From the NCBI GenBank assembly GCA_030156435.1, contig JASGMM010000001.1, positions 1 through 64,000 on the forward strand: DNA of 64,000 nt, given 5' to 3'. Below the pieces are notes generated by a model. The model did not search any database, was not told the origin of the DNA, and saw nothing but the letters and a program-made list of their open reading frames with translations. Origin of the DNA: Clostridiales bacterium. Its GTDB lineage: Bacteria > Bacillota > Clostridia > Mahellales > Mahellaceae. Both the position numbers and the translations under genes were made by a program. Numbering within the stretch: the stretch's first letter is position 1; each line of letters starts with the position of its first letter. Of this stretch, positions 33,167 through 44,986 are shown one piece after another.

Positions 33167-34387
33167 CTATATTTTTGTTAATCTATGATATGAAACAAGG
33201 CCTAGGGTAAGCAAAAGAGGAAAAGCGATAGCCGCAAACAACCCTGCTCTCAAGCTGTTTCCCATATGGTCCGACACCATTCCGACAACGGTTGGCCCCG
33301 ATGAACAGCCGAGGTCACCTGCAAGGGCTAAAAGCGCAAACATCGCCGTACCGCCCTTTGGAAATTTTGCAGATGCGAGGCTGAATGTACCGGGCCAAAG
33401 GATACCTACAGACAACCCACATAGGCCACAACCGATGAAAGCTAAAGTAGGCCAAGGTGATAACGCTGCAAATAAATAACTAACCATACACAAGCAGCCG
33501 CAGGCCATCATAAACATTTGCAAATTAATTCTTTCGCTGAATTTGGAATAAACAACACGGGATATTCCCATAAGCGCTGCAAATAGACATGGACCTGCAA
33601 GATCACCGACAGTTTTGGATACCCTCAAACCCGATTCTGCAAAAGCCGAAGCCCATTGGCTCATTGCCTGTTCAGAGGCACCGGAACAAATCATTAACAG
33701 TATAAATAGCCAAAATAGATTTAAGGATAGTAGTTTCTTAATAGACATGCCTTCACCATTCTCCGTTAAAGTGGCAATGGGCACCTGCGAAAAATAGAAT
33801 GCATTTAGCAATGGCACGATTGCCCATGTAAAAGCGAGGGTTCTCCAATTTTCAATATCAAAAGTAATAAAAAACAATGTGGATCCGATCACCACAAAAA
33901 CGTATCCCCAGCAATAAAATGAATGCAACAGGCTCATAGCCGCAGATTTTTTATCGGTCGGACAAGCTTCCACAATCGGGCTCACCAGTACCTCAATCAA
34001 TCCGCCGCCAATGGCATAAATAAAGATAGCAAGGAGAAGCCCTATATATGGGTCAGAGAATATTTCGGGGAAAACACCAAGTCCCACCAGCCCAAACGCA
34101 GCGAAGATATGAGCCAGCACTATAGACGTCCTATAGCCTATCTTGTCCACAAATTTTGCCGATATCAAGTCGACGATCAACTGAATCCCGAAATTTATGG
34201 TTACAAGCAACGTTATTTTATTTAGAGGAATTTGGTATGTATTTTGAAAGGTCAAGAACAATAGTGGCGCAAAATTATTGACAATCGCCTGAGTGATATA
34301 TCCGATATAGCTTGCATAGAGCGTATGGCTATAGTTATCTTTTATACGCATAGTTCCTTTCTCCCACCGTTCCGTTATCAAAGGCAA
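33167..34387 (-). CDS. MFS transporter
   Basis: ~12 hydrophobic segments; SAKFVDKIGYRTSIVLAHIFAAFGLVGLG. Start may be ATG ~34351. Confidence 0.85.
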   Translation of the reverse strand: MPLITERWEKGTMRIKDNYSHTLYASYIGYITQAIVNNFAPLLFLTFQNTYQIPLNKITLLVTINFGIQLIVDLISAKFVDKIGYRTSIVLAHIFAAFGLVGLGVFPEIFSDPYIGLLLAIFIYAIGGGLIEVLVSPIVEACPTDKKSAAMSLLHSFYCWGYVFVVIGSTLFFITFDIENWRTLAFTWAIVPLLNAFYFSQVPIATLTENGEGMSIKKLLSLNLFWLFILLMICSGASEQAMSQWASAFAESGLRVSKTVGDLAGPCLFAALMGISRVVYSKFSERINLQMFMMACGCLCMVSYLFAALSPWPTLAFIGCGLCGLSVGILWPGTFSLASAKFPKGGTAMFALLALAGDLGCSSGPTVVGMVSDHMGNSLRAGLFAAIAFPLLLTLGLVSYHRLTKI

Positions 34388-34392
34388 TTATA

Positions 34393-36291
34393 TCAAAAAT
34401 GTGCCTTTAACACAACGCCGGCCATCGGCGGGACCTTTATCGTTAAATGGTAATCCTGGTTATGCCACCTGCCTTCCTCAGCATAAAGCGTTTGGCCCAT
34501 CACCTGTCCCGAACCGCCGAAACCGATGTCATCGGTATTGAGTATCTCATCATATGCACCCGGATACGGCACGCCTATCTTATAATCATAATATACTATC
34601 GGCGTAAAGTTGCATACTATCACCAACGTATCTGACGGATGGTCGGTTTTGCGCATATATACAAATATGCTCTGCTCGGTATTGTTCGGGTCTATCCATT
34701 CAAACCCTTCGGCATAATAATCGAGCTGCCACAGCGCTGGATTCTCCAAATAGAAATGATTCAGCGTTTTGAAAAAATCATGTATTTTTTTATGCATATC
34801 GAAACGCTCTATAAGGAACCATTCGAGCTGCTCATAAAAGCGCCATTCGATAAATTGCGCGAATTCACAACCCATGAAGATGGTCTTCTTGCCCGGATGG
34901 GTATACATATACAACATGTAGGCGCGAAGACCTGCGAATTTGTTCCAGTAATCGCCCCACATCTTATCTACCAGGGCCTTTTTGCCGTGCACCACCTCAT
35001 CGTGCGATATGGGCAATATAAAGTTCTCAGAATAATGATACATCATGGAAAATGTCATCAAGCTATGGTAATACTTGCGGTATATAGGATCCATGGTTAT
35101 ATACTTCAATGTATCATTCATCCAACCCATATTCCATTTAAAATTAAAGCCCAGGCCGCCTACATATACGGGTTTGCTGACCATGGGCCACGTCGTTGAC
35201 TCCTCGGCTATCATTATGAGATCTGGGTATTCTTTAAACAGCGCCTCGTTTAGCTGATGCAAGAACCCGATGGATTCGAGATTTTCCCGACCACCGTATA
35301 TATTCGGAACCCACTGCCCATCCTGTTTGCCATAGTCAAGGTAAAGCATATTGGCTACTGCATCCACTCTAAAGCCGTCTACATGGAATTCTTTAAGCCA
35401 ATAGAAGGCATTGGATATAAGGAAGCTTTTGACCTCGGGTCGCCCGAGGTCAAAATTAGCCGCTCCCCATCCCTCGGTCTCTGCCCTTCTCGGATCCTGA
35501 TATTCGTATAAAGGTGTACCATCGTAGCGATATAAGCCATGAGCATCCTTGCAGAAATGACCAGGCACCCAGTCTAGTATAACTCCTATGCCATTTTCAT
35601 GGCATGCATTTATAAAATATTTGAATTCATCTATCGTACCATATCGACTGGTCACGGCGTAATAGCCGGTTATAAGGTAACCCCATGATGCATCCAGCGG
35701 ATGCTCCATTATAGGCATAAGTTCTATATGCGTGTAACCCATATCTCTTGCATATTTAGGTAATAAATTAGCCAATTCGGCATATGTCAGAAATTCTCCA
35801 TTTTCTTTGCGCCGCCATGACCCCATATGCACTTCGTATATATTTAACGGGCTTTTGTATATATCTATTTGAGCCCTTTTGTTCAGCCATCCTTCATCGT
35901 TCCATGAAAAAGGCATCGGATTTGCCACTACCGACGCCGTATTCGGGCGTTTTTCGGCATAAAAGGCATAAGGATCGGCCTTAAGCAGCCTTTTCCCCTC
36001 GGGCGATATTATCTCATACTTATATATATCTCCCTCGCTTATACCAGATATAAATGCACTCCACAGGCCACCTTCCGATATGCGCTCTAGAACATATGGC
36101 TCGCCACCGTGCCAATCGTTAAAATCACCCGTCACGCTGACCGACCGGGCATTGGGAGCCCAGGTAGTGAATCGGACACCATTTTGTCCACCTTCTTGGC
36201 TTATATGGGCCCCCATGAACTCATAACATTCATAATGCTGTCCGGCATGAAAGCGCTTCATATCACCCTTTTTTACAATATTTCTTGCCAT
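34393..36291 (-). CDS. glgB: 1,4-alpha-glucan branching enzyme
   Basis: CBM48 plus GH13; MEHPLDASWGYLITGYYAVTSRYG, DGFRVDAVANMLYLDY, PISHDEVVHGKKALVDKM. Confidence 0.96.
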   Translation of the reverse strand: MARNIVKKGDMKRFHAGQHYECYEFMGAHISQEGGQNGVRFTTWAPNARSVSVTGDFNDWHGGEPYVLERISEGGLWSAFISGISEGDIYKYEIISPEGKRLLKADPYAFYAEKRPNTASVVANPMPFSWNDEGWLNKRAQIDIYKSPLNIYEVHMGSWRRKENGEFLTYAELANLLPKYARDMGYTHIELMPIMEHPLDASWGYLITGYYAVTSRYGTIDEFKYFINACHENGIGVILDWVPGHFCKDAHGLYRYDGTPLYEYQDPRRAETEGWGAANFDLGRPEVKSFLISNAFYWLKEFHVDGFRVDAVANMLYLDYGKQDGQWVPNIYGGRENLESIGFLHQLNEALFKEYPDLIMIAEESTTWPMVSKPVYVGGLGFNFKWNMGWMNDTLKYITMDPIYRKYYHSLMTFSMMYHYSENFILPISHDEVVHGKKALVDKMWGDYWNKFAGLRAYMLYMYTHPGKKTIFMGCEFAQFIEWRFYEQLEWFLIERFDMHKKIHDFFKTLNHFYLENPALWQLDYYAEGFEWIDPNNTEQSIFVYMRKTDHPSDTLVIVCNFTPIVYYDYKIGVPYPGAYDEILNTDDIGFGGSGQVMGQTLYAEEGRWHNQDYHLTIKVPPMAGVVLKAHF

Positions 36292-36293
36292 GC

Positions 36294-37415
36294 TTATACC
36301 TCTCTAACCAATTCGCGCTTCTTTGCTACTACAAAAGGCATATCCTTATCGCCTTTTAGCTCTTTGCCAGGTTCTATGTTGACATATTTATCAGCTATTA
36401 TATTGGTGAGTTTACAGCCATCGCCGATTATAGCACCCTGAAATATTATACAATTATTTACCACAGTCCCTTTGCCGACATGCACCTTTCGGAATAATAT
36501 GCTGTTTTTTACAGTGCCCTCTATGATAGAACCGTTGCCTATCATAGAGTTTTTTACCACATTGCCTTCAAGATATTTGGCAGGCACTTCAGTAGTAGTC
36601 TTGGTATAAATGGGCCGCTCATCCAAAAACAGTTGTTTATATACGCGTGGATTTAGCAGCTCCATACTGGCCTTATAATAAGCATGCAGCGAATTTATAC
36701 ACCTGAGATATCCATTATACCCAAAAGCCCTTACCTTATAGCGATCCAACGAGCTGTATATAGCGTTCTTTATTTTCCTAAAGCGCCCACTGGTTACGCA
36801 TTCGGTAAGTATTTCTATAAAGGTAGATTTCCTCATTAAATACATTTCCATGCAGATATCCGCTTCGTTATCCTTGCCGATGTTTCTACCCACACCTTCA
36901 ATGCGCCCATCCTCGCCTATGTCAAGCGTCTCACACAGAAAGAAATTATCCTGAGCATCATCGACGTGCTTATACACTATAGTTATATCATTGCCTGATC
37001 GCTTGTGAAAATCCATCACCTCATTGAAGTCTATATTGCACACCATATACGACGACGTCAGCAGAAGATACTCTTGAGCCGAACGCTCGAAATACTCTAT
37101 ATTATTGGCAAAGCTGTATACATCATCAACGCGTGGCTCCAGTGTACTGAAGTTGAATACGCGTATACCCTCTACCCTGCGGTTTAAATCCCATGGTCGG
37201 CCATCCCCAATATGATCGGTCAATGAGCGGCACTGCATCTTGGAAAATATACCGACATTCTCCACTCCAGCATTGCTCAAACTCGATAATATAAAGTCTA
37301 TCACTCTATACCTGCCGGCTATGGGGACAGAAGCCAACAGCCTGTTTCGTGTAAGCTCCTGTATCATGTCCTCATTCTCGTCCAGATTTATAACGCCCAT
37401 GCAATTTTTCAACAT
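36294..37415 (-). CDS. glgD: Glucose-1-phosphate adenylyltransferase regulatory subunit GlgD
   Basis: 373 aa; AGRYRVIDFILSSLSNAGVENVGIF, hexapeptide repeats. Lacks the GlgC-type GGxGxRL motif. Confidence 0.92.
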   Translation of the reverse strand: MLKNCMGVINLDENEDMIQELTRNRLLASVPIAGRYRVIDFILSSLSNAGVENVGIFSKMQCRSLTDHIGDGRPWDLNRRVEGIRVFNFSTLEPRVDDVYSFANNIEYFERSAQEYLLLTSSYMVCNIDFNEVMDFHKRSGNDITIVYKHVDDAQDNFFLCETLDIGEDGRIEGVGRNIGKDNEADICMEMYLMRKSTFIEILTECVTSGRFRKIKNAIYSSLDRYKVRAFGYNGYLRCINSLHAYYKASMELLNPRVYKQLFLDERPIYTKTTTEVPAKYLEGNVVKNSMIGNGSIIEGTVKNSILFRKVHVGKGTVVNNCIIFQGAIIGDGCKLTNIIADKYVNIEPGKELKGDKDMPFVVAKKRELVREV

Positions 37416-37429
37416 ACTCAGTCCCCTTT

Positions 37430-38584
37430 CTAATTAGCTACCATACCGGTCTTTATCTCTTCATAAAGGCCTATGGCGGTAACATTTCTGCCGTCACCAA
37501 CGACGCTGTTTTTGCGTATTATAGCATTACTTCCTACTATCGCTTTATTTACTATAGCGTTTTCACCTATATATACGTCGGGCATTATAACCGAATCTAT
37601 TATCTTGGCATTTCTTTCTACTTTAACATTTGTAGATAACACCGAATGTATAACTTCGCCGTGTATCTCGCATCCGTCAACCACTATGGAATTCTGGACT
37701 TTAGCAGCGTTGCCTATATACTGAGCCGGCATGGCTTGTGCCAACGAATAGACGCGCCATGTAGGATCACCTATATTAAGATCATCATTTTCACTTAAAA
37801 GATCCATGTTAGCTTCCCAAAGGCTTTCCACTGTCCCCACGTCTTTCCAGTAACCTTTAAACGGGTAAGCATACAATCTCTCACCGCGCTCCAGGATAGC
37901 CGGTATAACGTTTTTACCGAAGTCATGAACAGATTCAGGATTATTAGCATCTTCTATCAAGGCTTCTTTGAGCAATTGCCAGTCAAACACATATATGCCC
38001 ATAGACGCCTTGGTGCTCTTGGGGTGTCGAGGCTTTTCTTCAAACTCGTATATAGAAAGGTCGTCATTGGTATTCATGATGCCGAATCTTGAGGCCTCGC
38101 TGAGAGGGACATCGGTAACAGCTATGGTGCATCGTGCCCCTTTATCCTTATGAAATGCTATCATCTTATTATAGTTCATCTTATAGATATGGTCTCCCGA
38201 TAGCACCAACACTAGATTCGGTTCATACGCATCTATAAAGGGAATGTTCTGGTATACGGCATCGGCTGTGCCCTGATACCAATTGGCCCCCGAGGCCTTC
38301 TGATGCGGCGGCAATATGAATACCCCGCCATTCAGCCTGTCCAAATCCCAGGGACTACCTACCCCTATATGCGTGTGGAGTTCCATAGGCATATATTGGG
38401 TCAGTACCCCCACAGTGTATATGCCGGAATTGGAGCAGTTGCTCAGCGTAAAATCAATTATCCTATACCTGCCGCCAAATGGCACGGCCGGTTTAGCTAA
38501 ATTTTGAGTTAGAACACCCAGCCTCGAACCTTGACCTCCGGCCAATATCATCGCTACTACTTCCCTTTTTCTCATAACGCGCAC
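37430..38584 (-). CDS. glgC: Glucose-1-phosphate adenylyltransferase
   Basis: 384 aa; [39 protein letters not shown]. Confidence 0.96.
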   Translation of the reverse strand: MRVMRKREVVAMILAGGQGSRLGVLTQNLAKPAVPFGGRYRIIDFTLSNCSNSGIYTVGVLTQYMPMELHTHIGVGSPWDLDRLNGGVFILPPHQKASGANWYQGTADAVYQNIPFIDAYEPNLVLVLSGDHIYKMNYNKMIAFHKDKGARCTIAVTDVPLSEASRFGIMNTNDDLSIYEFEEKPRHPKSTKASMGIYVFDWQLLKEALIEDANNPESVHDFGKNVIPAILERGERLYAYPFKGYWKDVGTVESLWEANMDLLSENDDLNIGDPTWRVYSLAQAMPAQYIGNAAKVQNSIVVDGCEIHGEVIHSVLSTNVKVERNAKIIDSVIMPDVYIGENAIVNKAIVGSNAIIRKNSVVGDGRNVTAIGLYEEIKTGMVAN

Positions 38585-38588
38585 CCCT

Positions 38589-40364
38589 TTACATGAATAT
38601 TTTAAAATCTAATGCGTTTATATCTATGCTAACCCCTTGTGTAGGAACGTCTACAGATACAGCCCTCTCAACATTCCTGTTTATAAACACAAAGGCTTTG
38701 CTCCCTTCATATGACCTCTCATAGCATAACACATCTCTGCCGGATGGATGAAATTTAAAATCCCCTTTATCAAATATATCGGTATTTCTTAAATCGGACA
38801 TTCGCTTGTAAAAGGCTAAAATATCATCGTTCTCTCTACCCCATGGATATGTTCTCCTATTATCCGGATCTGTGCCCCCTTTGATGCCGACTTCATCACC
38901 ATAGTATATAAGCGGCACGCCAGGAAACGTCATCTGTATAACCACAGCCAGCTTGGCATACTTATATGCGTTTTCCCCCTTATCTTCGAAAACAGTAAAT
39001 ATCCTTTCGGTATCGTGCGTGCCCAGCACATTCAATGCCGCACAAAAGGTCTCGCGCGGATAATTTTCGTACAAGCTCATCATGCGCCTTGTAAATCCTG
39101 CAGAGTCTATATCACCTCTTAAAAAGCCTATAACCGCATTCCTAAACGGATAATTGGTCACTGAATCCAATTCGTTCCCAAAAAGATATCTCCGCCTTCT
39201 GGAGTAACTCACTTTATTTGATGCATCTTCCCACACCTCTCCTATAAGCACGCTGTCTTTATTCACTTGTTTCATTTCGGCCTTAAAGGCTTCTATAAAT
39301 TCATCGGGCAGCTCATCTGCCACATCCAGCCTCCAGCCGTACGCTCCCGCATTCATCCAATGTTTTAATACCGAGTCACCGTCGTATATTATAAAATTCT
39401 GGTAACTAGGAGCGAGTTCATTAACGTTCGGAAGATTTTTTATATTCCACCAACATTCATACTCATAAGGGTATTGTGTGAACCGGTACCAGCTATAATA
39501 AGGAGATTCTTTGGACTGATACGCCCCAATGCTGTCATATCGTCCAAATTTATTGAAATATATGCTGTCAGCCCCGGTATGGCTGAACACACCGTCCAAT
39601 ATTATTTTTATGCCTCTCTTGCCCGCTTCTATGCATAGTTTTTTGAACAAGCTTTCATCGCCATACATAGGGTCTATTTTTTTATAGTCCCCTGTATCAT
39701 ATTTATGATTGCTGCTGGCCTCAAAAATAGGGTTTAGGTATATGGCCGTAACATTTAACGATTTAAGATAATCCAGTTTTGCCATAACGCCCTTCAGATT
39801 GCCGCCGAAGAACTCCCAGCGTTCTATATCATCCTCTTTATTTCTTATATACATCGGGTCATCGTCCCAGCATCCATATATAAAACTGTTTTGCTTGGGA
39901 TTTGATACTTTGCCATCCTCATTGCCGTTCAAAAACCTATCAACGAATATCTGATAGACTATACCCTCCTTAAACCATTGTGGTACGGTAAAGCCTTTAT
40001 AGACCGTGATTTGATAAGGCGGAGGTACCGCATCGTACAGCTTGCCCGTACCTCCCATACCGTCCTGTTGGCACCCATAATAGAGCACATTTTGCCCTGC
40101 ATACAGTATAAAATAATAATTTATAAGGCCGGTATATTCATCGCCTATATCTACCCTTCCTTCAAAAGCGTGACCTTCTGCCCCGGCAGCCTTCGTCATA
40201 GATAAGATTTGTTCGCTGCCGTCGAAAAACTTCAGTGCTAATTCAGCGTTTTCGATACCACCCGCTTTAATCCTCAATGTCACTGTACTGCCGCTTTTAA
40301 CCGCCCCAAACGGCGTACGATAAAATGTATCATGCGAATCATGTTTGGCGTAAACCTCTATCAT
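38589..40364 (-). CDS. GH13 alpha-glucosidase/neopullulanase-like enzyme, cytoplasmic
   Basis: 591 aa; [49 protein letters not shown]. Confidence 0.92.
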   Translation of the reverse strand: MIEVYAKHDSHDTFYRTPFGAVKSGSTVTLRIKAGGIENAELALKFFDGSEQILSMTKAAGAEGHAFEGRVDIGDEYTGLINYYFILYAGQNVLYYGCQQDGMGGTGKLYDAVPPPYQITVYKGFTVPQWFKEGIVYQIFVDRFLNGNEDGKVSNPKQNSFIYGCWDDDPMYIRNKEDDIERWEFFGGNLKGVMAKLDYLKSLNVTAIYLNPIFEASSNHKYDTGDYKKIDPMYGDESLFKKLCIEAGKRGIKIILDGVFSHTGADSIYFNKFGRYDSIGAYQSKESPYYSWYRFTQYPYEYECWWNIKNLPNVNELAPSYQNFIIYDGDSVLKHWMNAGAYGWRLDVADELPDEFIEAFKAEMKQVNKDSVLIGEVWEDASNKVSYSRRRRYLFGNELDSVTNYPFRNAVIGFLRGDIDSAGFTRRMMSLYENYPRETFCAALNVLGTHDTERIFTVFEDKGENAYKYAKLAVVIQMTFPGVPLIYYGDEVGIKGGTDPDNRRTYPWGRENDDILAFYKRMSDLRNTDIFDKGDFKFHPSGRDVLCYERSYEGSKAFVFINRNVERAVSVDVPTQGVSIDINALDFKIFM

Positions 40365-40376
40365 AAAGCCCCTTCT

Positions 40377-42815
40377 TTATAGATTTTTGTATAAATAATC
40401 TGATCCCCATATGCCTACGGCATATTCCTCAATGGTCCTGTCGCTAGAAAATATGCCAGAATGGGCTATATTTACTATAGCCATCTTATTCCATTTAATG
40501 CGATCCTCGAACATTTCATCCACCCTAGCCTGTGCTTCCAAGTACGGCACGAAATCCTTTAGCACGAAGAATTCATCGTTATATGTCGTCAAACTATCAT
40601 ATACGGCACGGAATTTATCCTTATCTTTAGAATATTTGCCGTTTATAAGGTCATCCAGCACGCGTTTTAACGCCGGAGCAGCCTCTATTACATCAGCCGC
40701 TGAATAACCGCCGTTTCGATAATAATTCAGCACCTCTTTGCTGGTCAGGCCAAATATGACTATATTATCATCGCCTACCTCATCGCGTATTTCTATATTA
40801 GCCCCATCCAACGTTGCAATGGTTATGGCACCGTTCATCATAAACTTCATATTACTGGTACCCGATGCTTCTTTGGTGGTAGTGGATATCTGTTCGCTGA
40901 GGTCGGATGCCGGTATTATAACCTCAGCCAGCGATACTCGGTAATTTTCCAAAAAAACCACTTTCATGAGGTCGTTGACCCTCGGATCATTGTTTATCTT
41001 ATCAGCTATAGCATTTATCAGCTCTATAATATTTTTTGCCAAATAATAACCGGGTGCTGCCTTACCGGCAAATATGAATGTCCTGGGCACTATATTCACA
41101 TGCGGATTATCCAGCAACCTATTATAGAGGTCCATTATGCGCAGGCAATTCAGCGTTTGCCTTTTATAGGCATGTATGCGCTTTATATGGGAGTCGAACA
41201 TAGAAGACGGGTCGACAGTTATGTCATTGTGTTCTTTTATATAATGAGCCAACCTCTCTTTATTAGCTTTTTTTATACTCTCTAACTCGGCTTGAACAGC
41301 ACCATCATAAGCATATCTCTCAAACCGTTCCAAGTCGATGGGGTGTCTTATCCAACTATCCCCTATAGTTTGCCTTAACAGCGATGCAAGGCCCGGATTA
41401 GCCTTCATAAGCCATCTGCGATGCGTTATACCGTTGGTCTTATTGTTGAACTTTTTGGGATCCAGATAATAAAAATCCGCCATGACCTCTTTCTTAAGTA
41501 TTTCAGTATGCAGCTTAGCCACGCCGTTTACGCTGTGTGAGCCTACCACTGCCAGATGGGCCATGCGCACATAGCCGTCTGCTATTATAGCCATCCTGGC
41601 TATCTTATCCCATTGCCCCGTATAAAGATTCCACAACTGCCTGCAGAATCTCTCATTTATCTCGTTGACTATCATATAAATACGCGGCAACAACTCCTGG
41701 AACATGGATACCGGCCATTTTTCCATAGCTTCGGGCATAATGGTATGGTTGGTAAACGACATGACATCGGTGGTTATACGCCACGCCTCATCCCATCCCA
41801 AACCCTCTTCATCCATCAGTATTCTCATGAGTTCCGGTATAGCAAGGGCCGGATGCGTGTCATTTATATGGACAGCTATACTGTCATCCAATTCCTTTAT
41901 ATTGCCTCCACAAGCTTTAAACTTCTTTATAATGCTCTGTATACCGGCAGATACGAAGAAGTATTGCTGTTTTAACCTCAGTTTCCTGCCTTCATAAAAT
42001 GTGTCATCAGGATAAAGCACCTGGGAAATCGCCTCTACAGAATTCCTATAATCCACAGCTTTTGAATATTCGCCCCTGCTGAACGAGGAAAAGTCAAATT
42101 CATCCACAACAGGCTCGGCGCTCCACAGCCTAAGCGTATTTACAGTGCCATTTTCATAACCCACTATAGGTATGTCATAAGGAACTGCCATAACCGGCTC
42201 ATAATCCCTCTGATAAAATACAAGGCGTCCACCCTGGTTTATCATATCCACATATCCCCCGAATTTAACTATCTCAGCCTCATCGGGTTTTTTTATTTCC
42301 CATACGTTACCGTTTTTCAGCCAATCGTCAGGCGCTTCCACCTGAGCCCCGTCGATTATCTTCTGCTCAAAGAATCCATACTTATATCTTATGCCGCAGC
42401 CATGGCCGTATATATTCAACGATGCCATGGAATCCAGGAAGCACGCGGCCAGCCGACCCAAGCCTCCATTGCCCAAACCTTGATCCTCTTCCAATTCCTC
42501 CAGCTTATCCAGATCTATACCCAATTCAGAAAGCGCCTCTTTACACATATCCCTTATACCTAGGTTGAGAAGTGTAGTTCCTAAAAGTCTGCCCAATAAG
42601 AATTCCATAGAAAAGTAATATACTTGTTTTTGGTGCGAAAATGAGCATTTTTTATTGCTGGCCACCCATAATTTTGCTACATAATCCCTTATTAAGCCGG
42701 CCAGCGCTTCATATTTATCATAATCCGCTCCTTCCGACAATTCTTTACCGTTTATCTCTATAAACTTCTCCTGGTAATCGCTTTTGAATTTATCTTTATT
42801 TATATTTAGTAGCAT
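40377..42815 (-). CDS. glgP: Glycogen/alpha-glucan phosphorylase
   Basis: 812 aa; EDQGLGNGGLGRLAACFLDS; EASGTSNMKFMMNGAITIATLDGANIEI. Confidence 0.97.
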   Translation of the reverse strand: MLLNINKDKFKSDYQEKFIEINGKELSEGADYDKYEALAGLIRDYVAKLWVASNKKCSFSHQKQVYYFSMEFLLGRLLGTTLLNLGIRDMCKEALSELGIDLDKLEELEEDQGLGNGGLGRLAACFLDSMASLNIYGHGCGIRYKYGFFEQKIIDGAQVEAPDDWLKNGNVWEIKKPDEAEIVKFGGYVDMINQGGRLVFYQRDYEPVMAVPYDIPIVGYENGTVNTLRLWSAEPVVDEFDFSSFSRGEYSKAVDYRNSVEAISQVLYPDDTFYEGRKLRLKQQYFFVSAGIQSIIKKFKACGGNIKELDDSIAVHINDTHPALAIPELMRILMDEEGLGWDEAWRITTDVMSFTNHTIMPEAMEKWPVSMFQELLPRIYMIVNEINERFCRQLWNLYTGQWDKIARMAIIADGYVRMAHLAVVGSHSVNGVAKLHTEILKKEVMADFYYLDPKKFNNKTNGITHRRWLMKANPGLASLLRQTIGDSWIRHPIDLERFERYAYDGAVQAELESIKKANKERLAHYIKEHNDITVDPSSMFDSHIKRIHAYKRQTLNCLRIMDLYNRLLDNPHVNIVPRTFIFAGKAAPGYYLAKNIIELINAIADKINNDPRVNDLMKVVFLENYRVSLAEVIIPASDLSEQISTTTKEASGTSNMKFMMNGAITIATLDGANIEIRDEVGDDNIVIFGLTSKEVLNYYRNGGYSAADVIEAAPALKRVLDDLINGKYSKDKDKFRAVYDSLTTYNDEFFVLKDFVPYLEAQARVDEMFEDRIKWNKMAIVNIAHSGIFSSDRTIEEYAVGIWGSDYLYKNL

Positions 42816-42839
42816 ATGATTACCTCACATCTATATCCA

Positions 42840-44267
42840 TTAAGTTATGCTTTTATATAACTCCATGTACTCTCTGGCAGAATTTTGCCAACTATTGTCG
42901 CAATTCATCGCCTGTACAACTATATTATACCATATTTCTTCATCATAACGATAGTATTTCAGCGCCATGTCTAAAATTTTTGTTAAAGTCAGTGGGTCAT
43001 ATGACACAAAGCTAAATCCAGTACCTTCGCCAGTAAATTCATTATAAGGTTTTACGGTATCTTTAAGACCACCCGTTTCATGAACCAGCGGCAGGCTTCC
43101 GTAACGCATGGCTATAAGCTGGCTTAATCCGCACGGCTCGAACAAAGATGGCATAAGGAAGATATCCGATGAGGCATATATCTTATGTGCCAACACATCA
43201 TCGAATAATATATTGGCCGATACCTGCCCTGGATACATGCGCTCAAGGTTTCTGAAAAACCATTCGGCATTATGTTCGCCGGTACCCAGCACCACCAATT
43301 GGATGCCCATTTTAAGCATATCATGTGCTGCCGCCTCTATAAGCCCTACACCCTTCTGCCATGTCAGCCTTGATATCATGCCGATCATCGGCATATGTTC
43401 ATCTATACTCAAACCCAGTTGCTTTTGAAGCTTTAATTTATTTTCTGTCCTTGTTTTGACAGTTTCCACATCATAATTTTTGAATATATATTTATCTACG
43501 GCAGGATCATATATTTCATAGTCTATACCGTTTATTATGCCATGAAGGTGATCGCGGCGACTTCTCAAAAGACCGTCCATGCGCTCTCCATATTGTGGCG
43601 TCTGTATCTCCTCGGCATAGGTTTTGCTTACGGTGGTTATTTCATCGGCAAAGCTTATGCCTCCCTTCATAAAACTGACGGCGCCATAGAATTCCAAAGT
43701 GCCGTTATAATAGAGTTCTTGTCCTAAGCCGAAAAGATCCGATAATATATTGGGATCAAAATTGCCCTGATATGCCAGATTATGTATGGTAAATACCGTC
43801 TTTATATCGCTGTAAAATGGATCATATTGATACTGAATCTTATATAGAACCGGCACCATCGCGGTTTGCCAATCATTGCAATGTATAATATCGGCCTTCC
43901 AGTGTATTTCTTTAAGCAGCATCAACACCGCGCGATCAAAAAATGCAAACCGCTCGGCTTCATCGTCATATCCGTAGCATCCGTCTCTCAAGAAATAATA
44001 CTCATTGTCGATAAGGTAATATGTCACGCCGTCGACGTTATATTCAAAGATACCGCAATATTGATTGCGCCAGCCCACCGGTACCATAAACCATTTTACG
44101 AAATTGAGGTCTTCCGCCGGCACCTTCATGTTTTTATATTTTGGCATCACCACTCTAACATCCACGTCCATGCGCTTGAGGTATTTGGGCAATGCGTATG
44201 AAACATCGGCAAGACCTCCTGTTTTTATGAATGGCTCAGCCTCAGATGTTGCAAATAAGACGTTCAT
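42840..44267 (-). CDS. glgA: Glycogen synthase
   Basis: 475 aa; EAEPFIKTGGLADVSYALPK; MPSLFEPCGLSQLIAMRYGSLP. Confidence 0.96.
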   Translation of the reverse strand: MNVLFATSEAEPFIKTGGLADVSYALPKYLKRMDVDVRVVMPKYKNMKVPAEDLNFVKWFMVPVGWRNQYCGIFEYNVDGVTYYLIDNEYYFLRDGCYGYDDEAERFAFFDRAVLMLLKEIHWKADIIHCNDWQTAMVPVLYKIQYQYDPFYSDIKTVFTIHNLAYQGNFDPNILSDLFGLGQELYYNGTLEFYGAVSFMKGGISFADEITTVSKTYAEEIQTPQYGERMDGLLRSRRDHLHGIINGIDYEIYDPAVDKYIFKNYDVETVKTRTENKLKLQKQLGLSIDEHMPMIGMISRLTWQKGVGLIEAAAHDMLKMGIQLVVLGTGEHNAEWFFRNLERMYPGQVSANILFDDVLAHKIYASSDIFLMPSLFEPCGLSQLIAMRYGSLPLVHETGGLKDTVKPYNEFTGEGTGFSFVSYDPLTLTKILDMALKYYRYDEEIWYNIVVQAMNCDNSWQNSAREYMELYKSIT

Positions 44268-44299
44268 TCTTTATCCCCTTTCTGTTTTTGCGATAGGTT

Positions 44300-44986
44300 T
44301 TATGAATCGCGCAATTTTTTATCGATTTGTTCTAAAATAGCCCTGCCTTTAAATATACCTAAAAGAAAGAGACTCGCCGCTATGACAGCAATACCAGCTA
44401 ACAGCCAGTAATTTCTCTCGACTATATTAGAACCCCAATAGGCTGAAATCAGTATACCGGGTAGCCTGGCTATAAACGTTATAATAAAGAAATTACGGAA
44501 CCGTATAGGCGAAAGACCCGCTGCATAAGCCAGCACGTCCTTCGGCAAACCGGGTATAAGAAATATAAGAAATAATAAGGCCTCGCCCTTAGGCTGGTTT
44601 ATAAAATCATCGAATTTATGAACCCTCTCGCACCCTATAATACTCTCTATAGCTCTACGCCCAAGCAATCTGGCCAACCCAAAACATATGAGCGAGCCTA
44701 TTGTTATTCCTATGGATGACAAAAGCGTACCCAAGAGCGTCCCATATAAATAGCCTCCTGCTATCTGAACCACTTCTCCGGGTACTATAAATACTATGAC
44801 CTGCAATACCTGTACTATGATAAACACTGCAAATCCCATGCTGCCGTAGCCCTGTATCCACAGGCGAAATCTATCGGCATCGCGTACCAATTCGATAAAG
44901 GGCTGAGCAAGGAATATCATAGCGATGATGATGGCAACAATAAGTAAGATAAACGGCAGTATCTGCCGAAATGTATTTTTCTTCAT
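44300..44986 (-). CDS. TVP38/TMEM64 (VTT domain) family membrane protein
   Basis: 228 aa multi-TM; VPGEVVQIAGGYLYGTLLGTLLSSIGITIGSLICFGLARLLGR; FLIPGLPKDVLAYAAGLSPI. Confidence 0.88.
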   Translation of the reverse strand: MKKNTFRQILPFILLIVAIIIAMIFLAQPFIELVRDADRFRLWIQGYGSMGFAVFIIVQVLQVIVFIVPGEVVQIAGGYLYGTLLGTLLSSIGITIGSLICFGLARLLGRRAIESIIGCERVHKFDDFINQPKGEALLFLIFLIPGLPKDVLAYAAGLSPIRFRNFFIITFIARLPGILISAYWGSNIVERNYWLLAGIAVIAASLFLLGIFKGRAILEQIDKKLRDS

